A stretch of DNA of 64,000 nucleotides from Niallia sp. Man26 (GCF_022049065.2 NZ_CP095743.1:1193001-1257000); one strand, 5' to 3'; positions 38,442 to 47,859 are shown, numbered from the stretch's first letter. The notes: generated by a model not told the origin, from the sequence alone. Made by a program: numbers and translations.

Positions 38442-39644
38442 TTGGATAATGTACAGCTTAATAACAGTGAAAGAAGAGTAGAATCAACTTCGCTCAGCAG
38501 GCTAGTAAAAGTACAGCTTTGGCTGAAATCAAATCTCTTTAAGGATTGGAAAAATGCGATACTCACCATAATTGCTGCGATGTTTACGGGTGCGATCATC
38601 GTCAAAGTTGTTGGATTTCTAGCAAGCAGTGACTGGAGTGTAGTAAGTGCAAATCTGCGCCTCTTAATGGTTGGTCAATTTCCGATGGAGGAGATTTGGA
38701 GACTTTGGGTCGGAGTAATCCTCATCTCGATATTATTTGGGACATCATGGGGATTATGGCGAGGTGTCATTGGGCATGTAGCCATTACCTTGTCAGTTAT
38801 CATGCTTATTTTTGCGGTTGTCCCTTACACAGAACCTATTACAAAGGCCTATTTAGGTGTCAGCATCGCTGCCATTTATTTATGCTATGCCCTTGGCAGA
38901 AATCTTTCTGTTTTAAAAATACCAGTATTAATTCTTTGGATTCTCATTATACCGATAGCAGTTGGAATTATTAACGGATTTGGCATCCTTGAGCCGGTGA
39001 GCACGAATGTTTGGGGCGGGTTTTTGCTTACACTCGTGCTCGCATCGGTCGCAATCATTTGCTCCTTTCCAATAGGACTTTTACTTGCTGTCGGCCGAAG
39101 AAGCAAGTTGCCTGTCATCAAATATACATGCATTGTTTATATTGAAATCATCCGTGGCATGCCGTTGATTATGGTGCTGTTTATTGGGCAATTGCTGCTC
39201 CCGATGTTTCTTGGCGGCGAAATCCAAATGGATAATGTTTTACGAGCAATGATTGCCTTCACACTTTTTAGTGCTGCGTATTTGGCAGAAAATATCAGGG
39301 GCGGGTTACAGTCTATTCCCCGCGGCCAGTTCGAAGCAGCTCAAGCATTAGGATTAAATAATTTTAAATTGATGGTTTTTGTCATTTTACCGCAAGCCTT
39401 AAAGGCGGTAATCCCCGCAATGGTCGGTCAATTCATTTCTATATTTAAAGATACATCATTAGTTGCCGTTATCGGTTTAGCAGATTTTCTTGGTATGGCC
39501 AAAAAAGTCGCAGCAAATCCAGAGTACTTAGGTAAGTACATGGAATTATATGTGTTCATTGCATTAATGTATTTCATATTCTGCTACTTAATGTCACATG
39601 TCAGCAAAGCTTTGGAAAAATCACTAGGGGCAGGCAGCCGCTAA
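38442..39644 (+). CDS. Amino acid ABC permease, AapM type
   Basis: 400-residue second permease. Four to five N-terminal helices precede the core, with [13 protein letters not shown] and the coupling loop [22 protein letters not shown]. Translation probably starts at TTG 38442, only 9 bases after the AapQ-like stop, with a weak AGGTAG ahead. It should pair with the previous permease and the next-gene ATPase. Confidence 0.87.
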   Translation: MDNVQLNNSERRVESTSLSRLVKVQLWLKSNLFKDWKNAILTIIAAMFTGAIIVKVVGFLASSDWSVVSANLRLLMVGQFPMEEIWRLWVGVILISILFGTSWGLWRGVIGHVAITLSVIMLIFAVVPYTEPITKAYLGVSIAAIYLCYALGRNLSVLKIPVLILWILIIPIAVGIINGFGILEPVSTNVWGGFLLTLVLASVAIICSFPIGLLLAVGRRSKLPVIKYTCIVYIEIIRGMPLIMVLFIGQLLLPMFLGGEIQMDNVLRAMIAFTLFSAAYLAENIRGGLQSIPRGQFEAAQALGLNNFKLMVFVILPQALKAVIPAMVGQFISIFKDTSLVAVIGLADFLGMAKKVAANPEYLGKYMELYVFIALMYFIFCYLMSHVSKALEKSLGAGSR

Positions 39645-39660
39645 TAGGGGAGGACTAACA

Positions 39661-40440
39661 ATGGAGAGTGTATTTTCTGTAGAAAAGCTTTCAATACCGG
39701 TAGAGCAAAGAGAAGATATCATCAAAGTGAAGGGTTTGAATAAATGGTATGGCGACCATCATGTTTTAAAGGATGTTGATCTGCAAGTAAAGCAAGGAGA
39801 GGTGATTGTTATCCTCGGACCTTCTGGCTCTGGCAAGTCTACCTTTATCCGGACAATCAATGCGTTAGAAGAGTTTCAGAAGGGTTCTATTATGGTGGAT
39901 AATATTGCCTTGACAGATGATTTGAAAAATATTGAAGAAATAAGAAAGGAAACAGGCATGGTTTTTCAGTCCTTTAACCTATTTCCTCATATGACAATAT
40001 TAAAGAATATTTCTCTGGCACCGATATGGGTGCGGAAATGGAAAAAGAAAAAGGCAGAGCAAATTGCGATAGAGCTTCTCGAAAGAGTAGGTATACCAGA
40101 GCAGGCACAAAAATATCCTGGTCAGTTATCCGGCGGGCAGCAGCAGCGTGTGGCTATTGCTAGGGCATTAGCGATGCAGCCAAAGATTATGCTGTTTGAT
40201 GAACCGACATCAGCACTTGATCCAGAGATGGTAAAAGAGGTCCTTGATGTTATGAAGACACTAGCAGAATCTGGGATGACTATGCTTGTCGTTACACATG
40301 AGATGGGTTTTGCTCGTCAGGTGGCTGACAGAATCATTCTTTTTGATAAAGGGGAAATCGTCGAAATGGGCAAACCGGAGGATATTTTCGATAATCCACA
40401 GCATGACCGCACAAAACTATTTCTTTCACAAATCCTGTAA
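39661..40440 (+). CDS. Polar amino acid ABC ATPase, AapP/GlnQ type
   Basis: 259-residue ATPase. It has Walker [11 protein letters not shown]-loop [10 protein letters not shown], signature LSGGQQQR, Walker [16 protein letters not shown] and switch VTHEMGFA, all typical of amino acid importers. GGGGAGG is upstream. It closes the four-gene operon, which ends with a terminator. Confidence 0.92.
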   Translation: MESVFSVEKLSIPVEQREDIIKVKGLNKWYGDHHVLKDVDLQVKQGEVIVILGPSGSGKSTFIRTINALEEFQKGSIMVDNIALTDDLKNIEEIRKETGMVFQSFNLFPHMTILKNISLAPIWVRKWKKKKAEQIAIELLERVGIPEQAQKYPGQLSGGQQQRVAIARALAMQPKIMLFDEPTSALDPEMVKEVLDVMKTLAESGMTMLVVTHEMGFARQVADRIILFDKGEIVEMGKPEDIFDNPQHDRTKLFLSQIL

Positions 40441-40469
40441 AAAGAGCCAAATACGGCTCTTTTTTTTCG
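40441..40469 (+). terminator. Terminator of the amino acid importer operon
   Basis: AAAGAGCC/GGCTCTTT stem with an 8-base T tail, directly after the stop codon. Confidence 0.9.
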
Positions 40470-40611
40470 GTTATTTTTATCGTTTCAGCTGACAGTTTAT
40501 TGCTCTTGTAAATTTCTTTTCAGCAACATGAACGGATACTGTATAAAAAAATGCAGTTTAGCTAAAAATGAAAAAATGAAAAGGTATATAAGAAGTAGAT
40601 GGTGATAACCT

Positions 40612-41094
40612 ATGAGGGACCTAAGTAAATTAGAGGCTGTTATGTGGAGCATAGCACTCCCTGGCTTCAGTCAACTATTGATGAAACAGTATTGGAAAGG
40701 TACTCTTTTAGTGGTGCTGGAATTTATTATTAATGTGCAAAGTAATTTCAATTATGCAATCATGCAAAGCTTTTTAGGTAATTTTGAATCTTCCATAGAA
40801 GCCCTTGATTTTCAATGGATCATGTTTTATCCCTGCTTATATTTGTTCGCAATGTGGGATGCATATAAGTCGACCATGAAAGAACAGGATGAATATGCAT
40901 TTTTGCCGTTTGTATTTTGTGCTTATTTTGTTACAGTAGGGGTTATGTATTCGACGCGGTTTAAGATATTTGGTATTTTTCCAGGTCCTATATTTACACC
41001 GATGCTCTTTTTGATTCCAGGTATTTTAAGCGGTTTTTTAGTGAAGTATGCAATATTGTATTTTAAAGGTCAGTTCAATCCGAATAAAGAATAA
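40612..41094 (+). CDS. Multi-pass membrane protein, unknown
   Basis: 160 residues with four or five hydrophobic segments (about 8-25, 28-45, 65-85, 100-122, 128-150). The N-terminus has the PGFSQLLMKQYWKG pattern seen in small TM2-like proteins that begin with a PGLGQ-type turn. The function is unknown. It is monocistronic, just upstream of the Mn-riboswitch promoter. Confidence 0.65.
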   Translation: MRDLSKLEAVMWSIALPGFSQLLMKQYWKGTLLVVLEFIINVQSNFNYAIMQSFLGNFESSIEALDFQWIMFYPCLYLFAMWDAYKSTMKEQDEYAFLPFVFCAYFVTVGVMYSTRFKIFGIFPGPIFTPMLFLIPGILSGFLVKYAILYFKGQFNPNKE

Positions 41095-41159
41095 ACAACG
41101 ATACTAACTTTCGAAAGTAAAAAATAGTCAGGTCTTGTTTATTTTTTTTCGGTTTTTGA

Positions 41160-41188
41160 TTGTCAAGAAAGAATCTTTCGTATATAAT
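41160..41188 (+). promoter_or_regulatory. Promoter of the riboswitch-TerC unit
   Basis: -35 TTGTCA (41160-41165), 17-base spacer, -10 TATAAT (41183-41188), about 25 bases before the aptamer. Confidence 0.8.
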
Positions 41189-41211
41189 AAGCATATATCA
41201 ATCGTATATCT

Positions 41212-41320
41212 ACTCAAAGGGGAGTAGCTTTTAGGATATTTTATCCTAAAACAAAGTCGTCAGTTCGTGGTCTAGTACCATCGGCTTTGTTGGCACTATT
41301 AAAAAGTGCTTAGCAAGACC
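41212..41320 (+). ncRNA. yybP-ykoY manganese riboswitch
   Basis: The 5' element AAAGGGGAGTAGC and the 3' element TTAGCAAGACC are the two conserved loop strands of the yybP-ykoY aptamer, with GTCGTCAG and variable helices between. It sits directly upstream of a TerC-family gene, a classical target. Mn2+ binding should turn expression on. Confidence 0.88.
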
Positions 41321-41347
41321 TTTGCCTATTGGCAGAGGTCTTTTTTG
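41315..41347 (+). terminator. Switchable terminator of the Mn riboswitch
   Basis: Stem AAGACCTTTGCC/GGCAGAGGTCTT with a TATT loop and six T. Its 5' arm uses the GCAAGACC bases of the aptamer, so Mn-bound aptamer and terminator are mutually exclusive. Confidence 0.85.
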
Positions 41348-41429
41348 CGCTTTTTTGTACATATAAGACAATCCTGTCAATAGGGGGATACCTGTGGGTA
41401 TACAAAAACTATTGATAGGAGGAGAAAAT

Positions 41430-42197
41430 ATGGATTTTGCATTACTGTTAGAGTATGGTTGGGTGCTCCTGATTCTAGTAGGGTTAGAGGGGATACTGGC
41501 AGCTGACAATGCGGTTGTTATGGCAGTTATGGTTAAGCATTTACCGCCAGAGCAGCAGAAAAAAGCATTGTTCTATGGTTTGTTCGGTGCATTTATATTC
41601 CGTTTCGCGAGTTTGTTCTTAATTTCTGTTCTAGTAGACGTTTGGCAGGTTCAAGCGCTTGGTGCTATTTACTTACTGTATATTTGTATCCACAATTTAT
41701 ATGGAAAGTTCTCACCAAAGGAGAAACAGGAGAAAGAAAAGGAAAGGAAAAAATCTGGCTTCTGGATGACTGTTTTGAAAGTAGAACTTGCTGATATTGC
41801 CTTTGCAATTGACTCTATGCTAGCAGCAGTTGCATTAGCAATCACGCTGACACCAACAGGCTGGTTTGATATTGGAGGCATTGACGGAGGACAATTTACA
41901 ATCATGCTATTAGGTGGAATCATCGGACTAGTTATCATGCGTTTTGCAGCAAACTCGTTCGTAAAACTTCTGCAAACAAGACCTTCCCTGGAGACAGCAG
42001 CCTTTTTAATTGTCGGCTGGGTAGGTGTGAAGCTGGCTGTATTTACATTGGCACATCCAGAAGTTGGTCTTCTTGATCAGCATTTTCCTGAGTCGAAAGT
42101 TTGGAAATTCTTCTTCTGGTCTGTATTGTTAATCATTGCAGTAGGCGGCTATATTATCTCTGGTCGAAAAGCACAGAAAACGGTGGAAGATAACTAA
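41430..42197 (+). CDS. TerC-family membrane protein, probable Mn exporter
   Basis: 255-residue integral membrane protein with seven hydrophobic segments. The acidic metal-site motifs are AADNAVVMAVMV (first helices) and AFAIDSMLAAVAL (central helices), as in YkoY/YceF proteins that export Mn2+ and help metalate exoenzymes. The frame extends to 41394, but AGGAGG just before ATG 41430 defines the start. It is controlled by the Mn riboswitch. Confidence 0.9.
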   Translation: MDFALLLEYGWVLLILVGLEGILAADNAVVMAVMVKHLPPEQQKKALFYGLFGAFIFRFASLFLISVLVDVWQVQALGAIYLLYICIHNLYGKFSPKEKQEKEKERKKSGFWMTVLKVELADIAFAIDSMLAAVALAITLTPTGWFDIGGIDGGQFTIMLLGGIIGLVIMRFAANSFVKLLQTRPSLETAAFLIVGWVGVKLAVFTLAHPEVGLLDQHFPESKVWKFFFWSVLLIIAVGGYIISGRKAQKTVEDN

Positions 42198-42202
42198 ATG
42201 TT

Positions 42203-42270
42203 AAAAAGGAAATAATGTTTGCTTTAAAACTTTGCAGGTGCCAAAGTGAGCAATCATTATTTCCTTTTTT
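42203..42270 (+). terminator. Long two-part terminator hairpin after terC
   Basis: Outer arms AAAAAGGAAATAATG and the matching CATTATTTCCTTTTT enclose inner helices TTTGCT/AGCAAT and ACTTTG/CAAAGT. The whole is about 68 bases. Confidence 0.75.
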
Positions 42271-42309
42271 ATTTTTTCTTTGAGCATTGATAATTTTAAG
42301 GTATAGTTA

Positions 42310-42504
42310 TTATTGAGTTTTGCCAGACAGCTCTGCTTGAGCTTGCTGAACTAGGCGTTTTGTAATCTCTCCGCCAACAGAACCATTGGATCTGGCAGCT
42401 GTTTCAGAACCTAAATTAACGCCGAACTCTTGAGCAATTTCATATTTAATGCTATCTAAATATTGTTCAATACCAGGAACTAATAATTTGTTTGAACTAG
42501 CCAT
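42310..42504 (-). CDS. Alpha/beta-type small acid-soluble spore protein
   Basis: 64-residue SASP that coats and protects spore DNA and is degraded at germination. The GPR protease site is [10 protein letters not shown]. The second conserved block [17 protein letters not shown] is intact. The frame is open upstream, but AAGGAGG eleven bases before ATG 42504 marks the start. Synthesis in the forespore under sigma-G is expected from the family. Confidence 0.95.
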   Translation of the reverse strand: MASSNKLLVPGIEQYLDSIKYEIAQEFGVNLGSETAARSNGSVGGEITKRLVQQAQAELSGKTQ

Positions 42505-42699
42505 AATGTCAGGGACCTCCTTGATAAATAAAATACAGAACTTATATACCGTTAACAAAAGGCTATTATGCTGATAATAGGTAAGTTGTTTGGCAATATT
42601 AATTTCTGTACTTATAATATGCGGGGTTTTCATTCATTTCATGAGTGGTAATGTTTGTGTAATGGGGAGATAAGAGGAAGAGCAATAGAAGGGATTTGT

Positions 42700-44061
42700 A
42701 TGGACATGAAAAGAACGGTAAGGGATTTGCTGAATAAATTTACCCCGGCCCAAATTATTACAGGATATTATTTGCTGGCGGTCAGCGTATCTGTCTTGTT
42801 GTTAAGCATACCAGCTGTTCATAAAGAAGGTGTGCATGTTTCCTTTATGGACACTGTTTTTACGGCAATAAGTGCAGTGAGTGTCACTGGTCTGACTGTA
42901 ATAAATATATCCGATACTTATAGCACATTAGGCATTTTCATATTGATGTTTGTCCTTCAATTCGGCGGAATTGGAGTCATGACTTTAGGAACGTTCTTTT
43001 GGATGCTGCTCAGGAAAAAAATCGGTTTAAAGGAGCGGCAGCTGATAATGCTTGACCATAACCAATCACATCTTTCTGGACTGGTCCAGCTTATCAGGGA
43101 AATCATCAAGCTGATCTTAATTATAGAGCTTGTTGGGGCAATCGTGCTGACACTGCAGTTTCATCAATACTTCCTATCATGGAAGGATGCAATCATTCAT
43201 GGACTGTTCGCCTCGATTAGTGCAACAACGAACGGGGGATTCGACTTAACAGGGACCTCCCTAATGCCTTATAAAGATGATTATTTTATTCAGTTGGTAC
43301 ATATTATTCTAATCACCCTTGGTGCGATTGGATTTCCAGTTTTAATTGAAGTGAAGAATTATCTATTCCCGAAGAACCCAGGAAAAGTTTTCCGGTTTTC
43401 TCTATTTTCGAAATTGACATCTTTAACATTTGGACTGCTGTTATTTTTTGGTACTCTCAGCATTATTTTGATTGAATCAACAAATTATTTTGCAGGAATG
43501 ACTTGGCATCAAATCTTTTTTAATGCATTTTTTCACTCGGCTTCAACTAGAAGCGGTGGGCTTGCGACAATGGACTTGAATGACTATTCACTCGGAACAC
43601 TGGTGATTTTTTGTATTCTGATGTTTATCGGTGCATCCCCAAGCTCTGTCGGTGGGGGAATTCGGACAACTACGTTTGCATTAAACTTAATGTTCATTTA
43701 TCATTACGCGAACGGCAATCGGCATATTAAAATTTTTAAAAGAGAAATCCATGAAGAGGATATTATTAAATCGATGGTCGTCACAATTTTAGCTTTTGCC
43801 TTATGCTTTACCGCAACAGTTATTTTGTGCATCACCGAAAGTGCTCCGCTCATAAAAATATTGTTCGAGGTTTGTTCTGCATTTGGAACAACAGGCTTAT
43901 CACTTGGTTTAACTCCTGATTTGTCCAATGTAGGCAAATGTGTCATCATGGTACTTATGTTTATTGGAAGAATAGGGCTAACTTCCTTTATCTATATTAT
44001 TGGAGGAAAAGAGAAAAAGGATAATTTCCATTATCCAAAAGAGAGAATAATCATTGGCTAA
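42700..44061 (+). CDS. KtrB/TrkH-type potassium uptake subunit
   Basis: 453-residue ion-translocating subunit of a Ktr system. Four M1-P-M2 repeats are visible, with filter-like turns SAVSVTGLTV, SATTNGGFDL, TRSGGLATM and FGTTGLSLG. AGAAGGGA five bases before ATG 42700 supports this start (MDMKRTVRD); the frame is open to 42655. No ktrA/ktrC RCK gene lies nearby, so the regulatory subunit is encoded elsewhere, as for ktrD in B. subtilis. Confidence 0.9.
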   Translation: MDMKRTVRDLLNKFTPAQIITGYYLLAVSVSVLLLSIPAVHKEGVHVSFMDTVFTAISAVSVTGLTVINISDTYSTLGIFILMFVLQFGGIGVMTLGTFFWMLLRKKIGLKERQLIMLDHNQSHLSGLVQLIREIIKLILIIELVGAIVLTLQFHQYFLSWKDAIIHGLFASISATTNGGFDLTGTSLMPYKDDYFIQLVHIILITLGAIGFPVLIEVKNYLFPKNPGKVFRFSLFSKLTSLTFGLLLFFGTLSIILIESTNYFAGMTWHQIFFNAFFHSASTRSGGLATMDLNDYSLGTLVIFCILMFIGASPSSVGGGIRTTTFALNLMFIYHYANGNRHIKIFKREIHEEDIIKSMVVTILAFALCFTATVILCITESAPLIKILFEVCSAFGTTGLSLGLTPDLSNVGKCVIMVLMFIGRIGLTSFIYIIGGKEKKDNFHYPKERIIIG

Positions 44062-44087
44062 GGCGTATTCCGCCTTGGCTTTTTTTA
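44060..44087 (+). terminator. Terminator of the ktr gene
   Basis: AAGGCG/CGCCTT stem with TTTTTTT, starting within the stop codon. Confidence 0.75.
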
Positions 44088-44173
44088 TGGTTGGATTGTC
44101 ATATCATGGTACGGATACGTTCCTGTAATTTGCAAAAAATAGGTTTGTACCATCCATTAAAGGAGACGATCAT

Positions 44174-44332
44174 ATGGCGAAAAGAAAGGCAGAATTCAAT
44201 GCTGTTGAAAAATACAGCAAAACTCCTAAAAAGAACATCCAGGAAACAGAGTTCTCCGCTGAATTCATTCGCGGCGAGGACCCGATGAAGAATGCTAATC
44301 GAAACTCCAAGCATGGAAGAGAGGGGAGATAA
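44174..44332 (+). CDS. Small basic protein, SASP-like (1)
   Basis: 52 residues, rich in Lys, Asn and Glu, with no hydrophobic segment. The stretch QETEFSAEF resembles the GPR cleavage sites of SASPs (TEIASEF in alpha/beta, TEFASE in gamma). AAGGAGACGAT precedes ATG. It is two bases upstream of a second gene with the same kind of motif. I suspect a gamma-type-like spore protein, but I do not recognise a named family with certainty. Confidence 0.6.
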   Translation: MAKRKAEFNAVEKYSKTPKKNIQETEFSAEFIRGEDPMKNANRNSKHGREGR

Positions 44333-44334
44333 TA

Positions 44335-44475
44335 ATGGCAAAAAAAGCGAATAAAAATAAAAAAGAACAAGCTAATGTAGAATTTGGCCAGGAGTTTGGC
44401 GATCTTAATGCAAGCAAACTTTATGATACAGGGGCTTTGACTAAAGACAAAGTAAAAAGCGGCAAAAGAAAATAA
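44335..44475 (+). CDS. Small basic protein, SASP-like (2)
   Basis: 46 residues, Lys/Asn-rich, low complexity. It contains VEFGQEFG, again an E-F-x-x-E-F pattern like a GPR site and like the preceding protein. GAGGGGAGATAAT serves as ribosome site and overlaps the upstream stop, so the two are translationally coupled. Expression in the forespore is inferred from the resemblance to SASPs. A shared terminator follows. Confidence 0.6.
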   Translation: MAKKANKNKKEQANVEFGQEFGDLNASKLYDTGALTKDKVKSGKRK

Positions 44476-44494
44476 CGGTATTGTCATAAGCTAA

Positions 44495-44526
44495 AAAGAG
44501 AAGCCTCTTTAAAAGAGCTTCTCTTT
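44495..44526. terminator. Bidirectional terminator
   Basis: AAAGAGAAG/CTTCTCTTT with an inner CTCTTT/AAAGAG helix, between the SASP-like pair and the convergent acyltransferase. Confidence 0.8.
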
Positions 44527-45534
44527 ATAGCTTGTTTTTGTAGACCATTTTTGCATTTTAGTTGTCCTGAATTCTATAAATGGCTGTGCTAGTGATGCTA
44601 CCAAGTTGGTTGACAGTACTAATGTTAGCAGAAAAGCCATTAGCACGATGAGAAAATAAGATTTCGGTGTAGTGAACGCTTCCTGCAAATCAGTTGACCG
44701 AAAAATCCGGATAAAGAAACCGTGTAATAAATAAACATAAAGCGTGTTTTTACCAAATCGAGTAAAGAAATATTGCTTCTGCGGCACACAGGCAAAAAAG
44801 CAGAAAATCATTAAAAAGCTCAATAAGTAGAAACCAAGTCTGACTAGTATTGCTTCAAACGAAGAAGAAGCTAACACATCATATGGCTTCGATCCTAATA
44901 GCCATTGGTGATTTATATCTGGGAAATTATAAAATACAGCAAAACAACTCACGAAAATAAGAATGGCTCCTATTTTGAAAGGCTTTGCTCTGACCCACTC
45001 AAAATGTTTTTTGTTCATATAATAGCCTAATAAAAACAAGGGAAAGAATACAAATGTTCTTGTAAGGCTCAAGTAGCTGGAAGTCCAATCAACAAATCCG
45101 ATTGCAAGGCCGAAAAACATTGCTATTGACAAGCCATAAATTGGCTTCAGCTTGGAAAAGCCCAGCAATAGCATATTCCAGAAAAATAAGCTGATTAAAA
45201 ACCAAAGTGACCAATGCGGACTTAATGGATCAACCGTTAAGCTTGATTTTCCGTAAAGATAAAAATAAAAGATACTGTATATAACCTGAAAGATAATATA
45301 TGGTAATATCAGCTTCTTTACATACTTTTGTACATAACCTTCCTCGTAAATCCCTTTCGCAAAAAATCCGGAAACTAAAATAAATGCCGGCATATGGAAA
45401 GTGTAAATGACTTTATACAAACTATAAATACTATTGCTGTCACTATTAAAAGATTGAATAAAATGACCGAATACAACGAAAAAAATCAACAGAAACTTTG
45501 CATTATCAAAGTAATAATCTCGGGTTTGCTTCAT
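44509..45534 (-). CDS. Membrane acyltransferase (acyltransferase-3 family)
   Basis: 341-residue integral membrane protein with about ten helices, resembling fucose 4-O-acetylase and related AT-3 enzymes. The N-terminal YYFDNAKFLLIFFVVFGH contains the conserved His of the family. It probably transfers an acetyl group to a cell-surface glycan. The frame opens at 45555; GAAGGGAG before ATG 45534 (MKQTRDYYFD) is the better start. No polysaccharide genes are adjacent, so the acceptor is unknown. Confidence 0.8.
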   Translation of the reverse strand: MKQTRDYYFDNAKFLLIFFVVFGHFIQSFNSDSNSIYSLYKVIYTFHMPAFILVSGFFAKGIYEEGYVQKYVKKLILPYIIFQVIYSIFYFYLYGKSSLTVDPLSPHWSLWFLISLFFWNMLLLGFSKLKPIYGLSIAMFFGLAIGFVDWTSSYLSLTRTFVFFPLFLLGYYMNKKHFEWVRAKPFKIGAILIFVSCFAVFYNFPDINHQWLLGSKPYDVLASSSFEAILVRLGFYLLSFLMIFCFFACVPQKQYFFTRFGKNTLYVYLLHGFFIRIFRSTDLQEAFTTPKSYFLIVLMAFLLTLVLSTNLVASLAQPFIEFRTTKMQKWSTKTSYKEKLF

Positions 45535-45893
45535 ATTGTTCTCCCTTCTTTGCAAGCTAACCTTTTAGCAGCAATGCCATTTCCAAATATAGTCAATCGG
45601 AAAACGTTTCAGGCAGATGATTGGCTGTTTAGCCACTATTATTTATAGCACATATAAACAATAGCTAAACTGTTTTTCGCAAGTTGTTAACTAAATATCT
45701 ACTTATTAATAAAAGTGAAATATTTTTGTAAATAAACTTTTTTAATTGTAAATTTAAGGTTAATACAAGCATCTGAAATTTTCCTTAACTTGGTTGACTA
45801 ACTTTATGATTAATTTATTTTGTAACTGTAAAGGATTTTCTCGAATTTTGTAGAATAAATAATGCACCAAGTTTTACGAGAGGCGGGAAATCC
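45535..45893. other. Divergent intergenic region
   Basis: AT-rich 359 bases between the acyltransferase and the divergent kinase gene. A TTGACT hexamer lies near 45792, but no good -10 follows at normal spacing. No gene, riboswitch or strong hairpin is visible. Confidence 0.35.
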
Positions 45894-47765
45894 TTGTCTG
45901 GTGAAATCTATACAAAAGAAATGCAGCATATCCAGCAGCTGAAAAAGAAAATCAGCTTTTTGGAACAAGAGAATAAGCGGCTGAAGGATGAAAAGAATTG
46001 CAGAGAAATGGTCGAGGAGCTGAAAACAGCGGCCTTTGAGAATTCCAGTGAAGGAATGGTCATACTGGACGAAAAGGGAGTAATCCTGGAAGTAAATTAT
46101 GCAATAAAAGATATATTTCACATCCACAAAAAAGATATGGTTGGGCGTAACCTTACTCACTATCTTCCGCAAGAGTACAGAGATGATTTGAGGAACTGGA
46201 TCAGCTTACAGTCTTTCGAAAAAGACGCAAAAACAGCTGTTCTGTCAATGGCAAATCCCGCGAGAGACTCCTTTTCTGAAATCCATATATCCAGAATAAC
46301 TAAGTATCCATATTTTTTAGCTGTTTTAAAAGATGTCACGTATTTGCGCAATTTAGAAAGAAGGCAACGAAAGGATGCTGCTTTATTTCACGATTTCTTT
46401 ACAGAAGCACTAGATGGAATCGTTCTATGGAAGGAAAACGGCGAGATTGTCTCAGCAAATAAGGCAGCTTTGGCTATCTTTGAAAGCAGTCTGGAAGAAA
46501 TGAAACGGAAAAAAATCAGTGATTATGTCTATAAAAAGGACGACAGCTATATTCATATTATTAAAAGCTTATGCAGCAAAAACTCCCATCGGGATGAGCT
46601 GATGTTTTTGATGCCGAATGGGCAAAAAAAGCTGCTAGAGTTCACAACAAAGCTTCATTCTGTTGAAGGTCTTCATATGAGTATTTTTCGCAATATTACA
46701 GAACGCTATAATATGGAACTGGAGCTGCTTGACAGCAAAAGCATGTTTGAAACAATTTTTGAGGAAGTATTTGATGGTGTTATTCTATGGGACAGGGATT
46801 ATAACATAAGTGATATTAATAAAGCCGCATTGCGAATGCTTCAAAAGGATAAAGAAAGTTTGCTTGGCTTAAACCTGATTGATTATTTGCCAGAAGGGAA
46901 ATCAATTGGAGAAGAGATTAAGCCAAAACTTCTTTCATTAAGAGAGGAAGGGCAGAACAGAGGTATCTATACTGCCTCCTTTAACGGAGATGATTGGACA
47001 CAGCTGGAATTTCGGAACAAGTATAATATATATTCTGGCTTTAGCATAACGGCTCTAAGAGATATAACAGAGAACGCGATACTCGAGGAGCAGATAAGAA
47101 AGTCCTCCACCCTTCATGTTATCGGGGAGCTTGCAGCTGGAATTGCCCATGAAATCAGGAATCCAATGACTGCATTAAAAGGATTCATACAATTACTGGA
47201 AAGCAGCAATGACAGTGAAAAGCATCCGATGTATTTCACTGTTATTAAATCAGAGCTCAGCAGGATTGAGACAATCATCAATGAATTCCTGCTGCTGTCA
47301 AAACCGCAAAACGTTAAGTTTGTTAAAGCGGATTTGCAGCAGATTATGAATGAGACACTAGACCTTCTCAATGCACAAGCGGTCTTATATAATGTTCAAT
47401 TTACAAGAAATTATACAAATTCCCTTACAGAAATGTTTTGTGAACCAAACCAATTAAAAAAAGTCTTTATTAATATTGTCAAAAATGCGATTGAGGTGCT
47501 TGAAGTAGGAGGAGAGATCAAGACAAGCATAAAGTCCACTCCGGAATATTTTCATATCACAATTGAAGACAATGGCAATGGGATGAGTAAAGAGAAACTA
47601 GCAAAGCTCGGAGAACCATTTTATACAACGAAGGAAAAGGGCACAGGCTTAGGCTTGATGGTTTCCTTCAAAATTATTAAAGAGCATGCTGGGAAAATTG
47701 AAGTAGAGTCGGAAGAGGGGGAAGGTACGAAATTTCATATTTATCTTCCGCGCAAAAAGCAATGA
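45894..47765 (+). CDS. Soluble multi-PAS histidine kinase, sporulation type
   Basis: 623-residue cytoplasmic kinase without membrane segments. A coiled coil (about 8-40) leads to three PAS domains (about 42-155, 165-280, 285-400), a HisKA domain with phospho-His419 (AHEIRNPMTALKG) and an HATPase (NAIEVLE, NGNGMSKE, GTGLGLM). This matches the KinA/KinE-like sporulation kinases that phosphorylate Spo0F. The start is TTG 45894 after GAGGCGGG. No response regulator is adjacent, as expected for a phosphorelay kinase. The signal is unknown. Confidence 0.88.
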   Translation: MSGEIYTKEMQHIQQLKKKISFLEQENKRLKDEKNCREMVEELKTAAFENSSEGMVILDEKGVILEVNYAIKDIFHIHKKDMVGRNLTHYLPQEYRDDLRNWISLQSFEKDAKTAVLSMANPARDSFSEIHISRITKYPYFLAVLKDVTYLRNLERRQRKDAALFHDFFTEALDGIVLWKENGEIVSANKAALAIFESSLEEMKRKKISDYVYKKDDSYIHIIKSLCSKNSHRDELMFLMPNGQKKLLEFTTKLHSVEGLHMSIFRNITERYNMELELLDSKSMFETIFEEVFDGVILWDRDYNISDINKAALRMLQKDKESLLGLNLIDYLPEGKSIGEEIKPKLLSLREEGQNRGIYTASFNGDDWTQLEFRNKYNIYSGFSITALRDITENAILEEQIRKSSTLHVIGELAAGIAHEIRNPMTALKGFIQLLESSNDSEKHPMYFTVIKSELSRIETIINEFLLLSKPQNVKFVKADLQQIMNETLDLLNAQAVLYNVQFTRNYTNSLTEMFCEPNQLKKVFINIVKNAIEVLEVGGEIKTSIKSTPEYFHITIEDNGNGMSKEKLAKLGEPFYTTKEKGTGLGLMVSFKIIKEHAGKIEVESEEGEGTKFHIYLPRKKQ

Positions 47766-47793
47766 AGCTCAAATCAACATAATTTTACGTAAT

Positions 47794-47826
47794 AAAAAGA
47801 CTTCTTGACAGCACAGAAGTCTTTTT
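47794..47826 (+). terminator. Terminator of the PAS kinase gene
   Basis: AAAAAGACTTCT/AGAAGTCTTTTT stem with a 9-base loop. Confidence 0.9.
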
Positions 47827-47830
47827 ATTA

Positions 47831-47859
47831 TTATCTAATTAGATGATTATCTAATTTAG
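47831..47859. promoter_or_regulatory. Direct repeat, candidate operator of the ArsR-type gene
   Basis: TTATCTAATTAGAT (47831-47844), containing the 12 bp palindrome ATCTAATTAGAT, is followed by TTATCTAATTTAG (47847-47859), 16 bases on. It ends about 10 bases before the start codon, over the ribosome site region. Autorepression is plausible. Confidence 0.5.
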
